A DNA stretch of 18,071 nt from positions 1 to 18,071 of the forward strand of contig JNEM01006063.1 in NCBI GenBank assembly GCA_000697335.1. Direction: 5' to 3'. The position numbers were made by a program, and so were the translations under genes. The stretch comes from Conidiobolus incongruus B7586. Lineage: Eukaryota > Entomophthoromycota > Entomophthoromycetes > Entomophthorales > Conidiobolaceae. The notes beneath the pieces are model-generated. The model was not told the DNA's origin. It saw only the letters and a program-made list of their open reading frames with translations, and did no database searches. Of this stretch, positions 9,955 to 18,071 are shown in pieces (the stretch's first letter is position 1; each line of letters opens with the position of its first letter).

Positions 9955-12900
9955 TCAAAAATCTTGTCTTGATGATGTGGAATGAGGCTTCGAAAATAAC
10001 CTTTGTAATCCCTTCTTTACGATTTCTGTCATTTCTAAAGTCAATGGCGCCGCTCTTTCGCCCCCAATCATCGCCCCCTCGACATTGGTCATTAAAAGTG
10101 CGGTAGATTTCACTCTGGCTACTGTGGCCAATTCTAAGGTCACGCTGAGGTGAGGATGTGGGAAGTTATCTGCAAATTTGGAACTAGGAAGTTTACAAGT
10201 AAACTCGAAGCCACGACCAGACCATTCAAATTCGATGCCGTGATGTTCTAAAATGTCTAATAATTGATCACACATGGTATCTACGTTCATCTTGGAAACT
10301 TGGATTGATTGTGCTTGAAGACAGTCAAGGATGCTTACTTGGCGAACGCCAATAGGGTTACCGCTACCGGTGCTGGAATGCGTTGGACGAGGAGATTTAA
10401 GTCTTGGACTAGCCAGGAAGGTGCGTGGAGAAGGACTTGATCGTGTATTGTTCAACGGGGATGGTGGTGCAAGATTGTCACTATGATCGTCCATGAATGT
10501 GACCTTCTTCTTGATTCGGAACGTACCATCCAAGCCTGGGCTAGCACCAACATACATACTAGCCGGTCTTGCGCTAGAAGCAGTATAAGTTGGATGGGGA
10601 TGAGTTTTGGGAGAAGACATCTTATTTTTGCATCCTTCCAAAAAGCTTTCTAGATAGTTCTTGGGATGCAAAACATCACCGTCGTTAGCCACTGTTCTTT
10701 CATCGGTGTTAATTCTTCTCAATGTATTGTTAACAAGAGAAGAATTGCTATGCTGGGGAGCGGGATTGGATTGGCTTCTGTCACATGGAGTAGGAGTCAT
10801 ACCCAAGTGTGAATTTTTCAAAAATGGACTCTTTAAAGTTTGATATGGGCTAGAGCTACCTTTTTCAAAATCAAGCTCAGCAATCTTAGGAGGTTCTTTA
10901 TTCTGAGTAGGTGATTCTGTTATTGAGTTCTCTTCAGAATCATTATCATTATCCTGCAAATTATCTTCATTCAACAAATCGGCTAATGGTGCACGCTTGG
11001 GGATGCTTCTTTTTAAATTTGGCTTGCGATTGGAGCCTCTGTGGATAGTCATATTCCTTCTGACTGAAGCTTTCGCTCTGGGATTATCTTCTGAGTTTAG
11101 AGTGGTCACCTGTTGAATGATATTAGAAATGGGATCAGATTCATCTTCATTCGAGCTTCTTTCTTTTTCATCAAATTCAGAATCATTAGAATGTAAGGAT
11201 TTGTTTGCCTCTTTCTGAGTTTCATCAGATGGGGTGCTTTCATCTGTCTTAGTAAATAAATCGTCATAGATTGAAGCACGTTTTGAGCGATACAGGTCCT
11301 TTTTCTCTTTTCTAGTCAAATTGGTGCCAATATCATGAGACTGGTTGTTTATATTAGTCAAAGTGTGCAATTTGTTGTAAGTCTCGTACATTGAAGCACG
11401 TTTGGCATGATAGGTTTCCTTGTCAAATCCAGAATTCTCAAATCCAACAATGGTTTGATCATTATTAGTCTTTCCTGGTGATGGCAGTGATGGAGTTTCT
11501 TTGGATTCATTGTCAGAAGCTGTTCCTTTTTCAAGTTTGGGTGTAAAAATCGGCGCTGAGTCATCTAAATTTGATTTGTTCAGAGAAGCCAAAGGTTGGG
11601 CAGGAGGGGAAATAGATGGTGTGGTGTTTTTGGTAGGTCGACTACTATCGGAGCCTCTCAGTGGTTTACGAATGCTGGAGATAGAAGTAGCATCCTGTTC
11701 TTGTGGTTTTGAAGCTGGTGAGCTCAATTCCCCATTCGAGGATAGAGTCTGAGCTTCTTGAGGGGCTACATTTCGATTGATTGATGGTGCTGGTGAATTA
11801 GTTGAAGAAGGTAAAATGGGTGTTTGCTGTTTTGCAGCATCAAGATTGATGACCTTTCGGACCTTTTGAACGCCAGCTCCTGTTTGGAATTTCTTAGTAT
11901 TTGCTACTAGATTATAAACTGCAACCACCGGAGAATTGACTACTGTAATTGTTCCATTCGGGTTCTCCTTACCCATCTTCATTTCAGCTTCCAGTTTTTG
12001 AGTGATTGAATATTCACTTTGGAAAAGACATGCTGTCATCTCTCCTACAACCTTCATATCAAGCTGCTTTGGAAGCTCTCTAGGTCCGTTGGGTTGATAA
12101 TGGTCGGAGAAGTGGGTCTTTTTTAGATAAGGATGGCGTGCAATTTCGAGCATTGTAATTCTTCTCTTTGGCTGAGGATCCAAACACTTGGAAATTAAAC
12201 TCCTTGCAGTTGCATCTACGTTGTGAGGAAATTTGATACGACCATTCATTACATTGTCCCAAGCTCCAGGATTTCTGGGATCTTCGAATGGCAACGTTCC
12301 AGTCAACATAGCAAATAAAACAACTCCCAAAGACCATATATCCACCTCAGGCCCAACATATGGATCACCTCTCATAATTTCAGGAGCCGAGTATTGTAAT
12401 GAACCACAGAAGGTATTCAAGTTGGTTTTTTGATCAAAGAAGTTGGCTAAGCCAAAATCAATTATTCTCACACGGTCATGAGTATCAATCATAATGTTTT
12501 CTACTTTAATATCTCTATGAACGACAAAGTTAGAGTGACAGTACCCGATTCCTTCGACGATCTGATCGAAATATTTTCTCGCTTGTTCCTTGTCTAGGCC
12601 ATTTCGTCCAATTTTATCGGTCAATTGACAACCAGGAACATATTCATAGAACAAATAAAAGTGTGTTTTTGTGATTCTGCAGTCTCTTAAAGGTACAATA
12701 TTGTCATGATTTAAAAACCGAGTCAAATTCGCCTCTCTTAATATCCTTTGTTCAAAAGGTTTCCCCCCTCTACCGTTGCGTCCTTTCTCATCAGGAGGTA
12801 CGAATCTTTTAATAATTTTGACAGCAAGCTAAATTTAATTGTTAAGTTAAATGATAGCAGAGTTAATAGCTGTAATTACCTTTTCATGAGTTGCAACATT

Positions 12901-13038
12901 AACAATTAGCTTGACTTTACCGTATGAACCCTCTCCAAGTGTTTTTCCAATTTGAAATTCACCTAATGGTGTTTTCATTAAACCTTGTGATTTTGGAGCC
13001 AAGCCCATAGATTTCATTGGATCTGTTGTTGCAGCCAT
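9955..13038 (-). CDS. Kin1/MARK/PAR-1-like serine/threonine protein kinase (CAMKL), two exons
   Basis: Exon 1 is 13038-12880 (53 codons) and exon 2 is 12828-9955 (957 codons plus stop), giving 1010 residues. The 51-nt phase-0 intron 12879-12829 has GTAATT and TTTAG ends. The start ATG has a strong context (CGCCATGG). The kinase domain is about 28-288: P-loop GEGSYGKV 35-42, AVKI with Lys57, alpha-C Glu85, HRDIKVEN with Asp159, DFG 177-179, activation-loop Thr192 in NTFCGS (the position phosphorylated by LKB1-type kinases in MARK), and APE 201-203. All catalytic residues are present. A UBA-like segment may lie at about 312-367. A long Ser/Pro/Asn-rich linker follows, with repeated KRAS[MI]Y motifs at 529-534 and 569-574. 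A KA1-like membrane-binding domain fills about 881-1001. Kin1/MARK kinases act at the cell cortex in polarity, secretion and septation. The exact CAMKL subfamily is inferred; yeast Kin4 or septin-kinase relatives fit the activation loop less well. Confidence 0.94.
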
Positions 13039-13500
13039 GGCGAATATTTAAACAAGTGATAATAAGATAAATATAAGTAAATAGATAATCAGTAGACCAA
13101 CACAGCAATTATTGAATGTTTATAAAAATTATCCTAATGGATATTTCTTTTTTGATCAATTTTTAAGAATATTTAACTAAAAGCAAAGTTCAAGTTGTAT
13201 AATATATAGATAGAGAGCGAATAAAAATAAAGGCTACCAAAATCAAAAGAAAATTGATTATTGGAAGAAATAGTTCAAGGAATTGGTAAGTTTCTAGTTA
13301 TTTATAGTTTCTTTTCGATGATTTAAGAATTGTGTTTGACCAAGTGTTTGGCAACTACAGATAATGTAACAGCAGTCTCAATTCAGAAAATCTTCCTTAC
13401 TTCATAAATTTTAGCTTCCAAGCGGAAAGTTAGGAGTGGAGGTTTCAGATAAAAAAGTGGTCACTTTCTCTCATTTTCATTGGCCTATTCGTTTTAGAAA
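13039..13500 (-). promoter_or_regulatory. Probable promoter and leader of the kinase gene
   Basis: This is the 5' flank of the minus-strand kinase. It is richer in G/C near 13360-13490 than the desert beyond. On the minus strand a CCAAT box lies at 13483-13479, about 440 bp from the ATG. AAGTG/CACTT arms form a short inverted repeat near 13456-13467. No TATA assignment is convincing. Confidence 0.4.
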
Positions 13501-15433
13501 CTGGATAATTTAATTTTATTGAATTTGATTCATTTTAATTTAAATTTAATTGGTATAAATAGTTTAAATCAGCCAATCAACTTTATTGATATTAAAACCG
13601 TTATAACTAACCTAACTCATGTTGATTAAATTTTAAATCAATAAAATAAGACTAATTGTGAGTAAAAATCGTGGTTTGATCTTCAACAAGTTTTTAAACA
13701 TAAGATAGATATGAAATCAAAGTAATTTACTCTTTTTGTAAAGCTGAGAATTAATATCCGAATCATGCTAAATTGTATGTAATCTCTCATTTTGGTAGAA
13801 TGTTTTTTATCATCAATAAATGATAGTAATATATTATGACTCATTTCAATCAATTTTACTTCTAAAAGAACATTTTCAACTTTAAATGCGGTATAAATTG
13901 AATAATATCCAATATACTCAATTTCAGCTCTGTTAATATTCAAATTAAGAAATATAAATTTAATATCTGTGATAGAATTTCCTAAAGGAGCTTTTTGATA
14001 TATGATTGTATCAAAATGATATGCGTAATATCACTTATTGTCATATTCTAAATTTTAAAATATTCAAAACATTCATATTTCATTAATATCTAAACGCTGC
14101 AAATATTATAACATTAATATTCTAATTCTAAATTGAATAAAGCACAATATCAAATCATTTATCTTTATATATCATTGATTCTGTTGTATTCATTTGAAAT
14201 AAACATCTATTTAAAAAATTAATAATATCAATTCAACCATATACATTAATATTGAATATTTAGTCTCCAGCCAATTAAGTAAAATTTTAGTTTTCTTAGC
14301 ATTTTATCATTTAAAAGCAAATATCAAAATGATGTCGAATTATCAATTATACTGGAATCTGTTATATTAAATATTTGGATCGACATTATTTTGAACAGTA
14401 TCAATTTAATATGATATTTTAGTTTTTTTGTTGTTTTAACCAATGAAATTGAAGAAATTGTCATCTATAATATTAAAATTGATTTTGATCAAAATAAAAA
14501 ATTTGCCAATACTTAATAAAAAGAAATATTTCTCTCGAATAAATTAACTATGCATACAGTCTTATTAATATTATTCATTTTGAATTGAAGAATTGGTCGA
14601 AAATTTTGTTCAAACAAATTAATATTTAGCTTTATAGTTTAACACAGACTAAAACAAGCTATTCCACTTTGTGAGCTTAATTAAAGACGTATGATTATAT
14701 CGAATTTAAATATAATGTTTCATTGTTACATTTAGTATTATTTATTGATTTATTTCTTTGGATAATATATTCATTTGACTAATTTTTTTCTTCATTGGAT
14801 GTTTCAATACTAATTTATTAACGATATTACTAAGCTCAAAAATATATTGTCGTAAATTAAAGCCACATTTATATATGCTAATGATGGTTTTGATTAATAA
14901 AAACTTGACCTAAAGGTTTTTTTATTTTGCAAACAAATATAATTTTATAATTATATTATTAGTAGTTTTAATAGGTATTCTAAATTAAATAATTATAAAA
15001 GAAACGAACTAATAGATATTAATATATACTTTAACCATATTTATAATTATCTTAATTATGCATCTTTTATATTTAATAAATTATAATAATATTTGGCAAT
15101 AATAAAATTATTCAAAATTTATCAAATTATAAATCTTTCACAAATAAAATATAGATTAGTTTGAAAAATTTAAATATGCATAATTTGAAAATTGTGATTA
15201 AAAATAGGAAAATATTTTTTGTTTTTATACGAATATATATATTCAATGAACTAAATATTGCAAATATTATGAATTTGAGCATTCTATTCAAATTATTAAT
15301 TCAATTTAAGTGAAGGATCCCACAATTTGAAATTATCAAAATTTTAAATAATTAAATAATATCAAATTCAAATTTGAACATATTAATTTAGTTTGTTCAA
15401 GTTTAGCAATTTGAGCATTCTAATTGATCAGGT
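13501..15433. other. A/T-rich intergenic desert between divergent genes
   Basis: The stretch separates the minus-strand kinase from the plus-strand snoRNA gene. One 86-codon minus-strand frame (13683-13943) shows no domain and has residue use like translated A/T-rich DNA. A 15-nt direct repeat near the right edge (15272-15286 and 15408-15422) and a 12-nt palindrome (15367-15378) lie just before the snoRNA promoter. Nothing else is recognisable. Confidence 0.5.
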
Positions 15434-15440
15434 TATATAA
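15434..15440 (+). promoter_or_regulatory. TATA element of the snoRNA host gene
   Basis: TATATAA lies about 45 nt before the first inferred 5' splice site. Transcription starting some 30 nt downstream would leave a first exon of only about 15-20 nt. The assignment depends on the host-gene model. Confidence 0.4.
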
Positions 15441-15513
15441 TACTGTATCAACCACATTTGATGTTCACTATACATCTTTCAGGTGAGTATCCTTTATGCA
15501 ATTTATTAGTATT

Positions 15514-15595
15514 GTAATAGGATGAACTTTTTATTTTTTCAGTTATCCCTGACAGAAAAACTCATTACATTGTTGATAATTTCTTTCTGATACTT
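15514..15595 (+). ncRNA. C/D box snoRNA 1, guide to 25S peptidyl-transferase strand (snR38-like target)
   Basis: This lies in intron a. C box AGGATGA (15519-15525, one mismatch to RTGATGA), C'-like TTGTTGA (15570-15576) and D box CTGA (15587-15590) give a 72-nt C-to-D span. The antisense element CAGTTATCCCTG (15540-15551) is a 12-nt perfect complement of the near-universal CAGGGAUAACUG of 25S rRNA. With CAGA (15553-15556) as D' box, the +5 rule places methylation on the middle G of GGG, yeast G2815, the site of snR38. With the overlapping CTGA (15549-15552) as D' it would fall on the A four nucleotides further 3'. Weak terminal pairing is possible (AGTA at 15508-15511 with TACT at 15591-15594). 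I see no confident target for the guide upstream of the D box. Confidence 0.75.
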
Positions 15596-15733
15596 ATTTT
15601 ATATTAAAATTAATCATTTTATAGCTCTGTAACTAACATGTATCGTTTATTAGGTGAGTGATATCAATAGCTTGATATTTTGTATTCAGCTTTATTTGTA
15701 TTTTATAAGGTAATAAATTTTCTTCAAGTCAAT

Positions 15734-15833
15734 TAAAGTTTATGATGAAAATCAATACTTTATAACTGTCAATCCTCTGACGATTGTTGAGTTTATTCAT
15801 CATGTTGATATTTTAATAAAGCTGATCATTTTA
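15734..15833 (+). ncRNA. C/D box snoRNA 2, guide to 18S Um1269 (snR55/U33-like)
   Basis: This lies in intron b. A perfect C box ATGATGA (15742-15748), D' box CTGA (15777-15780), C' ATGTTGA (15802-15808, one mismatch) and D box CTGA (15822-15825) are in the usual order. The flanks 15734-15739 and 15828-15833 can form a 6-bp terminal stem with one G-U pair. The guide CTGTCAATCCT (15766-15776) directly abuts D' and is fully complementary to AGGAUUGACAG of 18S rRNA. The fifth nucleotide upstream of D' pairs with the first U, which is yeast 18S U1269, the snR55 site and equivalent to human U1326 guided by U33. The sequence upstream of D is A/T-rich with no target I recognise. In budding yeast snR55 belongs to a polycistronic cluster (snR57-snR55-snR61), so the intronic arrangement differs. 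Confidence 0.87.
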
Positions 15834-15952
15834 TAATATAAATTTATATTAACCTTTATCGAGTATTTTACTAATTATTTTTATTATTAGGTTTTTAATA
15901 CTTAATTGAACAAATTTTTAAAGTAAGTTGATGTTTAAATTATACTTTGTTT

Positions 15953-16040
15953 ATTGTATGATGAACTCCAAAAGACATTTGCACGTCAGTCTTAATTATC
16001 ATGTAGACTAAATATATCTATGCTCAAATTCCTGATTTTT
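15953..16040 (+). ncRNA. C/D box snoRNA 3, two antisense elements to 25S domain II region
   Basis: This lies in intron c. A perfect C box ATGATGA (15958-15964), a D'-like CTTA (15991-15994), a weak C' ATGTAGA (16001-16007) and D box CTGA (16032-16035) give a 78-nt C-to-D span. The element ATTTGCACGTCAG, ending one nucleotide before D', is a 13-nt perfect complement of CUGACGUGCAAAU in fungal 25S rRNA. The D guide TATGCTCAAATTC (16019-16031) can pair with GAAUUUGGGUAUA, about twenty nucleotides further along the same rRNA, using two G-U pairs. By the +5 rule the D' element would address the A of CUGACG, a site I do not recall as modified in yeast. The rRNA sequences come from memory. Confidence 0.75.
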
Positions 16041-16165
16041 CATTTTTTACTATTATATTATAATATCAACACAGTTTGCTAATCTTTTGTTCAATTTTAG
16101 GTTTTCAAGAATTTTTTGTACTATTATTGGTTTTGCATTCAATATTCAATAAATTTACATTATCT

Positions 16166-16604
16166 CATGAATCTTAACGATAATTTTCTTTTTCCTTTTA
16201 TTTCAAATTCTTCTCTCTATAGTATTTTTATTTCATACTATGATATTTTTTAACTTTTGGTATTTCTTGCAAGATTTTCCATTCAAATTTCCAAAAATCT
16301 GCTATTTTTATTCACTTTCCATTTTATATGATTATTTAAAATTCATATGTTAATAGTGAGAGAGAAATTTTCTTTATAGTTTTATATATATTTGAAGATA
16401 ATCCTATCATGATAAGGGCAATTTGTTTTAATTTTACACCTTTGATTATTTGATCAAATATATGAATCAAATATATATTCATTATTAAAACATTCATTAA
16501 GATAATCCCATAAATTGAAAAATAATAATTAAATTATTTAAAATTTTTTATGAAAAAAAATCCTAATTGTATCAAAAAATATTTAATCAATAAAATTATT
16601 AAAA
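16166..16604 (+). promoter_or_regulatory. Region upstream of RPF2, promoter or leader
   Basis: The first half (about 16180-16330) is strongly T/C-rich on the plus strand and the second half is A/T-only. No further C/D boxes, TATA element of distinctive context or ribosome-biogenesis motif is separable from composition. It may be the RPF2 promoter, or part of a long leader continuing from the snoRNA-bearing exons. Confidence 0.35.
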
Positions 16605-17759
16605 ATGCTTAGATTAGCGTAAGTTTATTAATTTAAAAATAATTTAATTATTTTAATTTTTAATTAATTGATTTTATTCTTTAGTAAACCTAAGAACGCT
16701 CGCTCAAAAAGATTTTTAGAGAATAGAGAGCCTAAAGTAATTGAAAATGTTAAAACTTGTATTTTTGTTAAGGGTAGTACTACTAGTCAAGTAGTCAATG
16801 ATGCTTTAGCCGATTTGGTAATATTCATATTATTAATCGAAATATATTTTACTCATTTCTTATTATAGTATCATTTAAAAAAACCTGATGCCGTCAATTT
16901 TAGCAAAAAGAATGATATTCACCCCTTCGACGACGAAACTTCCGTTGAATTCTTTTCTCAAAAGAATGATGCTTCCTTCCTCGTAGTTGGTAATCACTCC
17001 AAGAAGAGACCTCATAACCTTACTTTTATCAGAATGTTTGATTATCATATAATGGATATGATTGAAGTTGGAATTACTAGAAGCATTTCTTTAAAGGAAT
17101 TTAGTGTAATTTTATAATATTTTTTTAGATATCATGTAATATTAATAGTATTAATTTCAGGCTCCTAAATGTGCCATTGGTATGAAGCCTTGCTTTTTAT
17201 TTAATGGTGAGGAATGGGAACAAGTTGAAGAATTAATCAAATTTAAGAATATGATCATTGACTTATACCACGGTCAAGTTGCCGATAGTGTCAATTTGGC
17301 TGGTTTAGAACATGTTATTGTTCTCACTGTCGGTCCTCCTGCTCAAGCTGGTGGTTTAGGTACCGTATTATTCAGAACTTATAGTATTCAATTGAAGAAA
17401 TCTGGTACACGTTTACCTAGAGTTGAACTTGAAGAAATGGGCCCCAGTTTTGATTTTGTAATTAGACGTACGAGATTCGCCCCTCCTGATGTTTGGAAGG
17501 CTGCTACCAGAGTTCCCAAAGAACTCCAGGTAATTATCCATTTATTTTCTAATACTTTTTGATGTAACTAATGAACGAATCTACAATATTTTAGCCCAAG
17601 AAAAAGAAGAACATTACACATGATGATTTGGGTGATAACTATGGCCGTGTACATATGGAAAAACAAGATTTCAGTCAACTTCAAACTCGTAAGATGAAAG
17701 GTCTTAAGAAGAGTCTAGATCAACCCGAAGATGATGACGATGAAGAAGATGAAGAATAG
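16605..17759 (+). CDS. RPF2: Ribosome production factor 2 (Brix-domain protein Rpf2), five exons
   Basis: Rpf2 works with Rrs1 in the nucleolus to bring the 5S RNP (5S rRNA, uL18, uL5) into early pre-60S particles. Exons: 16605-16618, 16685-16817, 16869-17105, 17161-17529 and 17595-17759. Introns of 66, 51, 55 and 65 nt all have GT-AG ends. The product is 305 residues, close to human RPF2 (306) and shorter than the yeast protein, which has a longer tail. The 14-nt first exon supplies MLRLA, joining KPKNARSKR as in yeast MIRTVKPKNARAKR, which supports this start. The Brix domain spans about 28-235. Diagnostic motifs are LKKPDAVNFSKKNDIHPF from residue 52, VEFFSQKND in exon 3, HSKKRPHNL, LEEMGP at 218-223, and the basic KKKKN 253-257. 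LQTRKMKGLK at 280-289 is the conserved C-terminal signature, followed by a ten-residue acidic end at 296-305. A snoRNA gene lies upstream on the same strand. Confidence 0.96.
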
Positions 17760-18071
17760 ACTACAAGCGTATAATATGATTCATAGATATTTATAGATTT
17801 GATGAATAGTCTATTGACTCTTCAGACCTCTTACCTAATAATATATTATAAATTTATATAATTAAAGCTGTACTTGAATTTAATTACTCTTTCCATAATG
17901 TTCAATACTTTAATTAAATTTTCAATTTTATTAATATCAATATGAATTAAGTGTTATAGATACATAATTATTACAATGATTTGTGTCGATTAAAATAATT
18001 AATACCCAGTCATAAAATTCGATACATTTATAATATGTATTATATTCATATTGTATCCCAATAATCTGTAG
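17760..18071. other. 3' flank of RPF2
   Basis: A/T-rich sequence with no open frame or RNA signal of note. No canonical AATAAA is evident; the TAATAATATATTATAAAT stretch near 17837-17854 is the best place for 3'-end formation. The window ends before any next gene can be seen. Confidence 0.5.

Larger units (their letters stand above)
15465..16165 (+). ncRNA. Non-coding host gene for three intronic C/D box snoRNAs
   Basis: I infer a small spliced RNA gene: exon 1 about 15465-15482, intron a 15483-15653 (171 nt, GTGAGT), exon 2 15654-15709, intron b 15710-15890 (181 nt, GTAATA), exon 3 15891-15922, intron c 15923-16100 (178 nt, GTAAGT), and exon 4 from 16101 to about 16165 with AATAAA at 16148-16153. 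Each intron has a CTAAY branch site with its A at 15636, 15874 or 16082, placed 16-18 nt before the AG. Each holds one snoRNA in nearly identical position: 5' splice site to C box 36/32/35 nt, D box to branch point 46/49/47 nt, D box to 3' splice site 63/65/65 nt. About 50 nt from snoRNA to branch point is the placement known to favour processing of intronic C/D snoRNAs in animals. The exons have no coding potential. Exact transcript ends are guesses, and the exons could instead be leader exons of the downstream RPF2 gene. Confidence 0.72.

Noticed and set aside
13683-13943. 86-codon minus-strand open frame
   Set aside because: Ile/Tyr/Lys-rich with no recognisable motif; expected by chance in DNA of this composition.
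15577-15590. D guide of snoRNA 1 pairing with 18S AAAGGAAUUG
   Set aside because: The match is A/T-rich, needs two G-U pairs including one at the predicted modified base, and does not correspond to a site I can place with confidence.
15625-15653. Alternative 3' splice site at 15624, with a GTGAGT at 15654 as the next donor
   Set aside because: CTAAC at 15633-15637 would lie inside the exon instead of serving as branch site. Using the AG at 15653 gives branch-to-AG and D-box-to-AG distances matching the other two introns.
1-18071. Mobile or virus-derived elements and CRISPR arrays
   Set aside because: No transposase, reverse transcriptase, integrase or capsid-like frames, no long terminal or inverted repeats with target duplications, and no regularly spaced repeats were seen.

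Overview
This window looks like nuclear DNA of an early-diverging or basal fungus. Gene islands of moderate base composition sit in very A/T-rich deserts several kilobases long. Protein-gene introns are short (51-66 nt) with GTAAGT/GTAATT donors. One gene encodes a CSL-family (CBF1/RBPJ/Su(H)/LAG-1) transcription factor, a family known from several fungal lineages but not from budding yeasts. The lineage is an inference; no rRNA or tRNA gene is present to settle it.

Layout. 1-3780 is A/T desert with no supportable gene. 3781-4384 is a richer promoter and leader, with two GTGGGAA-type CSL sites, for an intronless 665-residue CSL protein at 4385-6382 (+). 6383-9954 is a convergent intergenic desert; an E-box pair near 8460 is its main feature. 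9955-13038 (-) is a two-exon CAMKL kinase of 1010 residues, like Kin1/MARK/PAR-1, with a C-terminal KA1-like domain. 13039-15430 is the kinase promoter followed by more desert. 15434-16165 (+) is what I read as an unannotated non-coding snoRNA host gene: a TATA box, tiny exons and three introns of 171, 181 and 178 nt, each carrying one C/D box snoRNA. 16605-17759 (+) is RPF2 in five exons (305 residues). The last 312 bases hold nothing else.

The most interesting content is the snoRNA gene. In all three introns the C box starts 32-36 nt after the 5' splice site, the D box ends 46-49 nt before the branch-point A, and it ends 63-65 nt before the 3' splice site. One guide is complementary to 18S rRNA in the exact register of the yeast snR55/human U33 site. 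A second covers the peptidyl-transferase strand of 25S and can be placed in register with the yeast snR38 site. A third matches a conserved 25S stretch for which I recall no methylation site. The downstream gene on the same strand, RPF2, also acts in large-subunit assembly, so 15.4-17.8 kb may be a small ribosome-biogenesis cluster.

The CSL gene is also unusual. Its protein ends right after the beta-trefoil domain with a His/Gln-rich tail instead of the usual RHR-C domain, and its own promoter carries CSL-type sites. I recognised no transposon, virus-derived element, CRISPR array, tRNA or rRNA gene.
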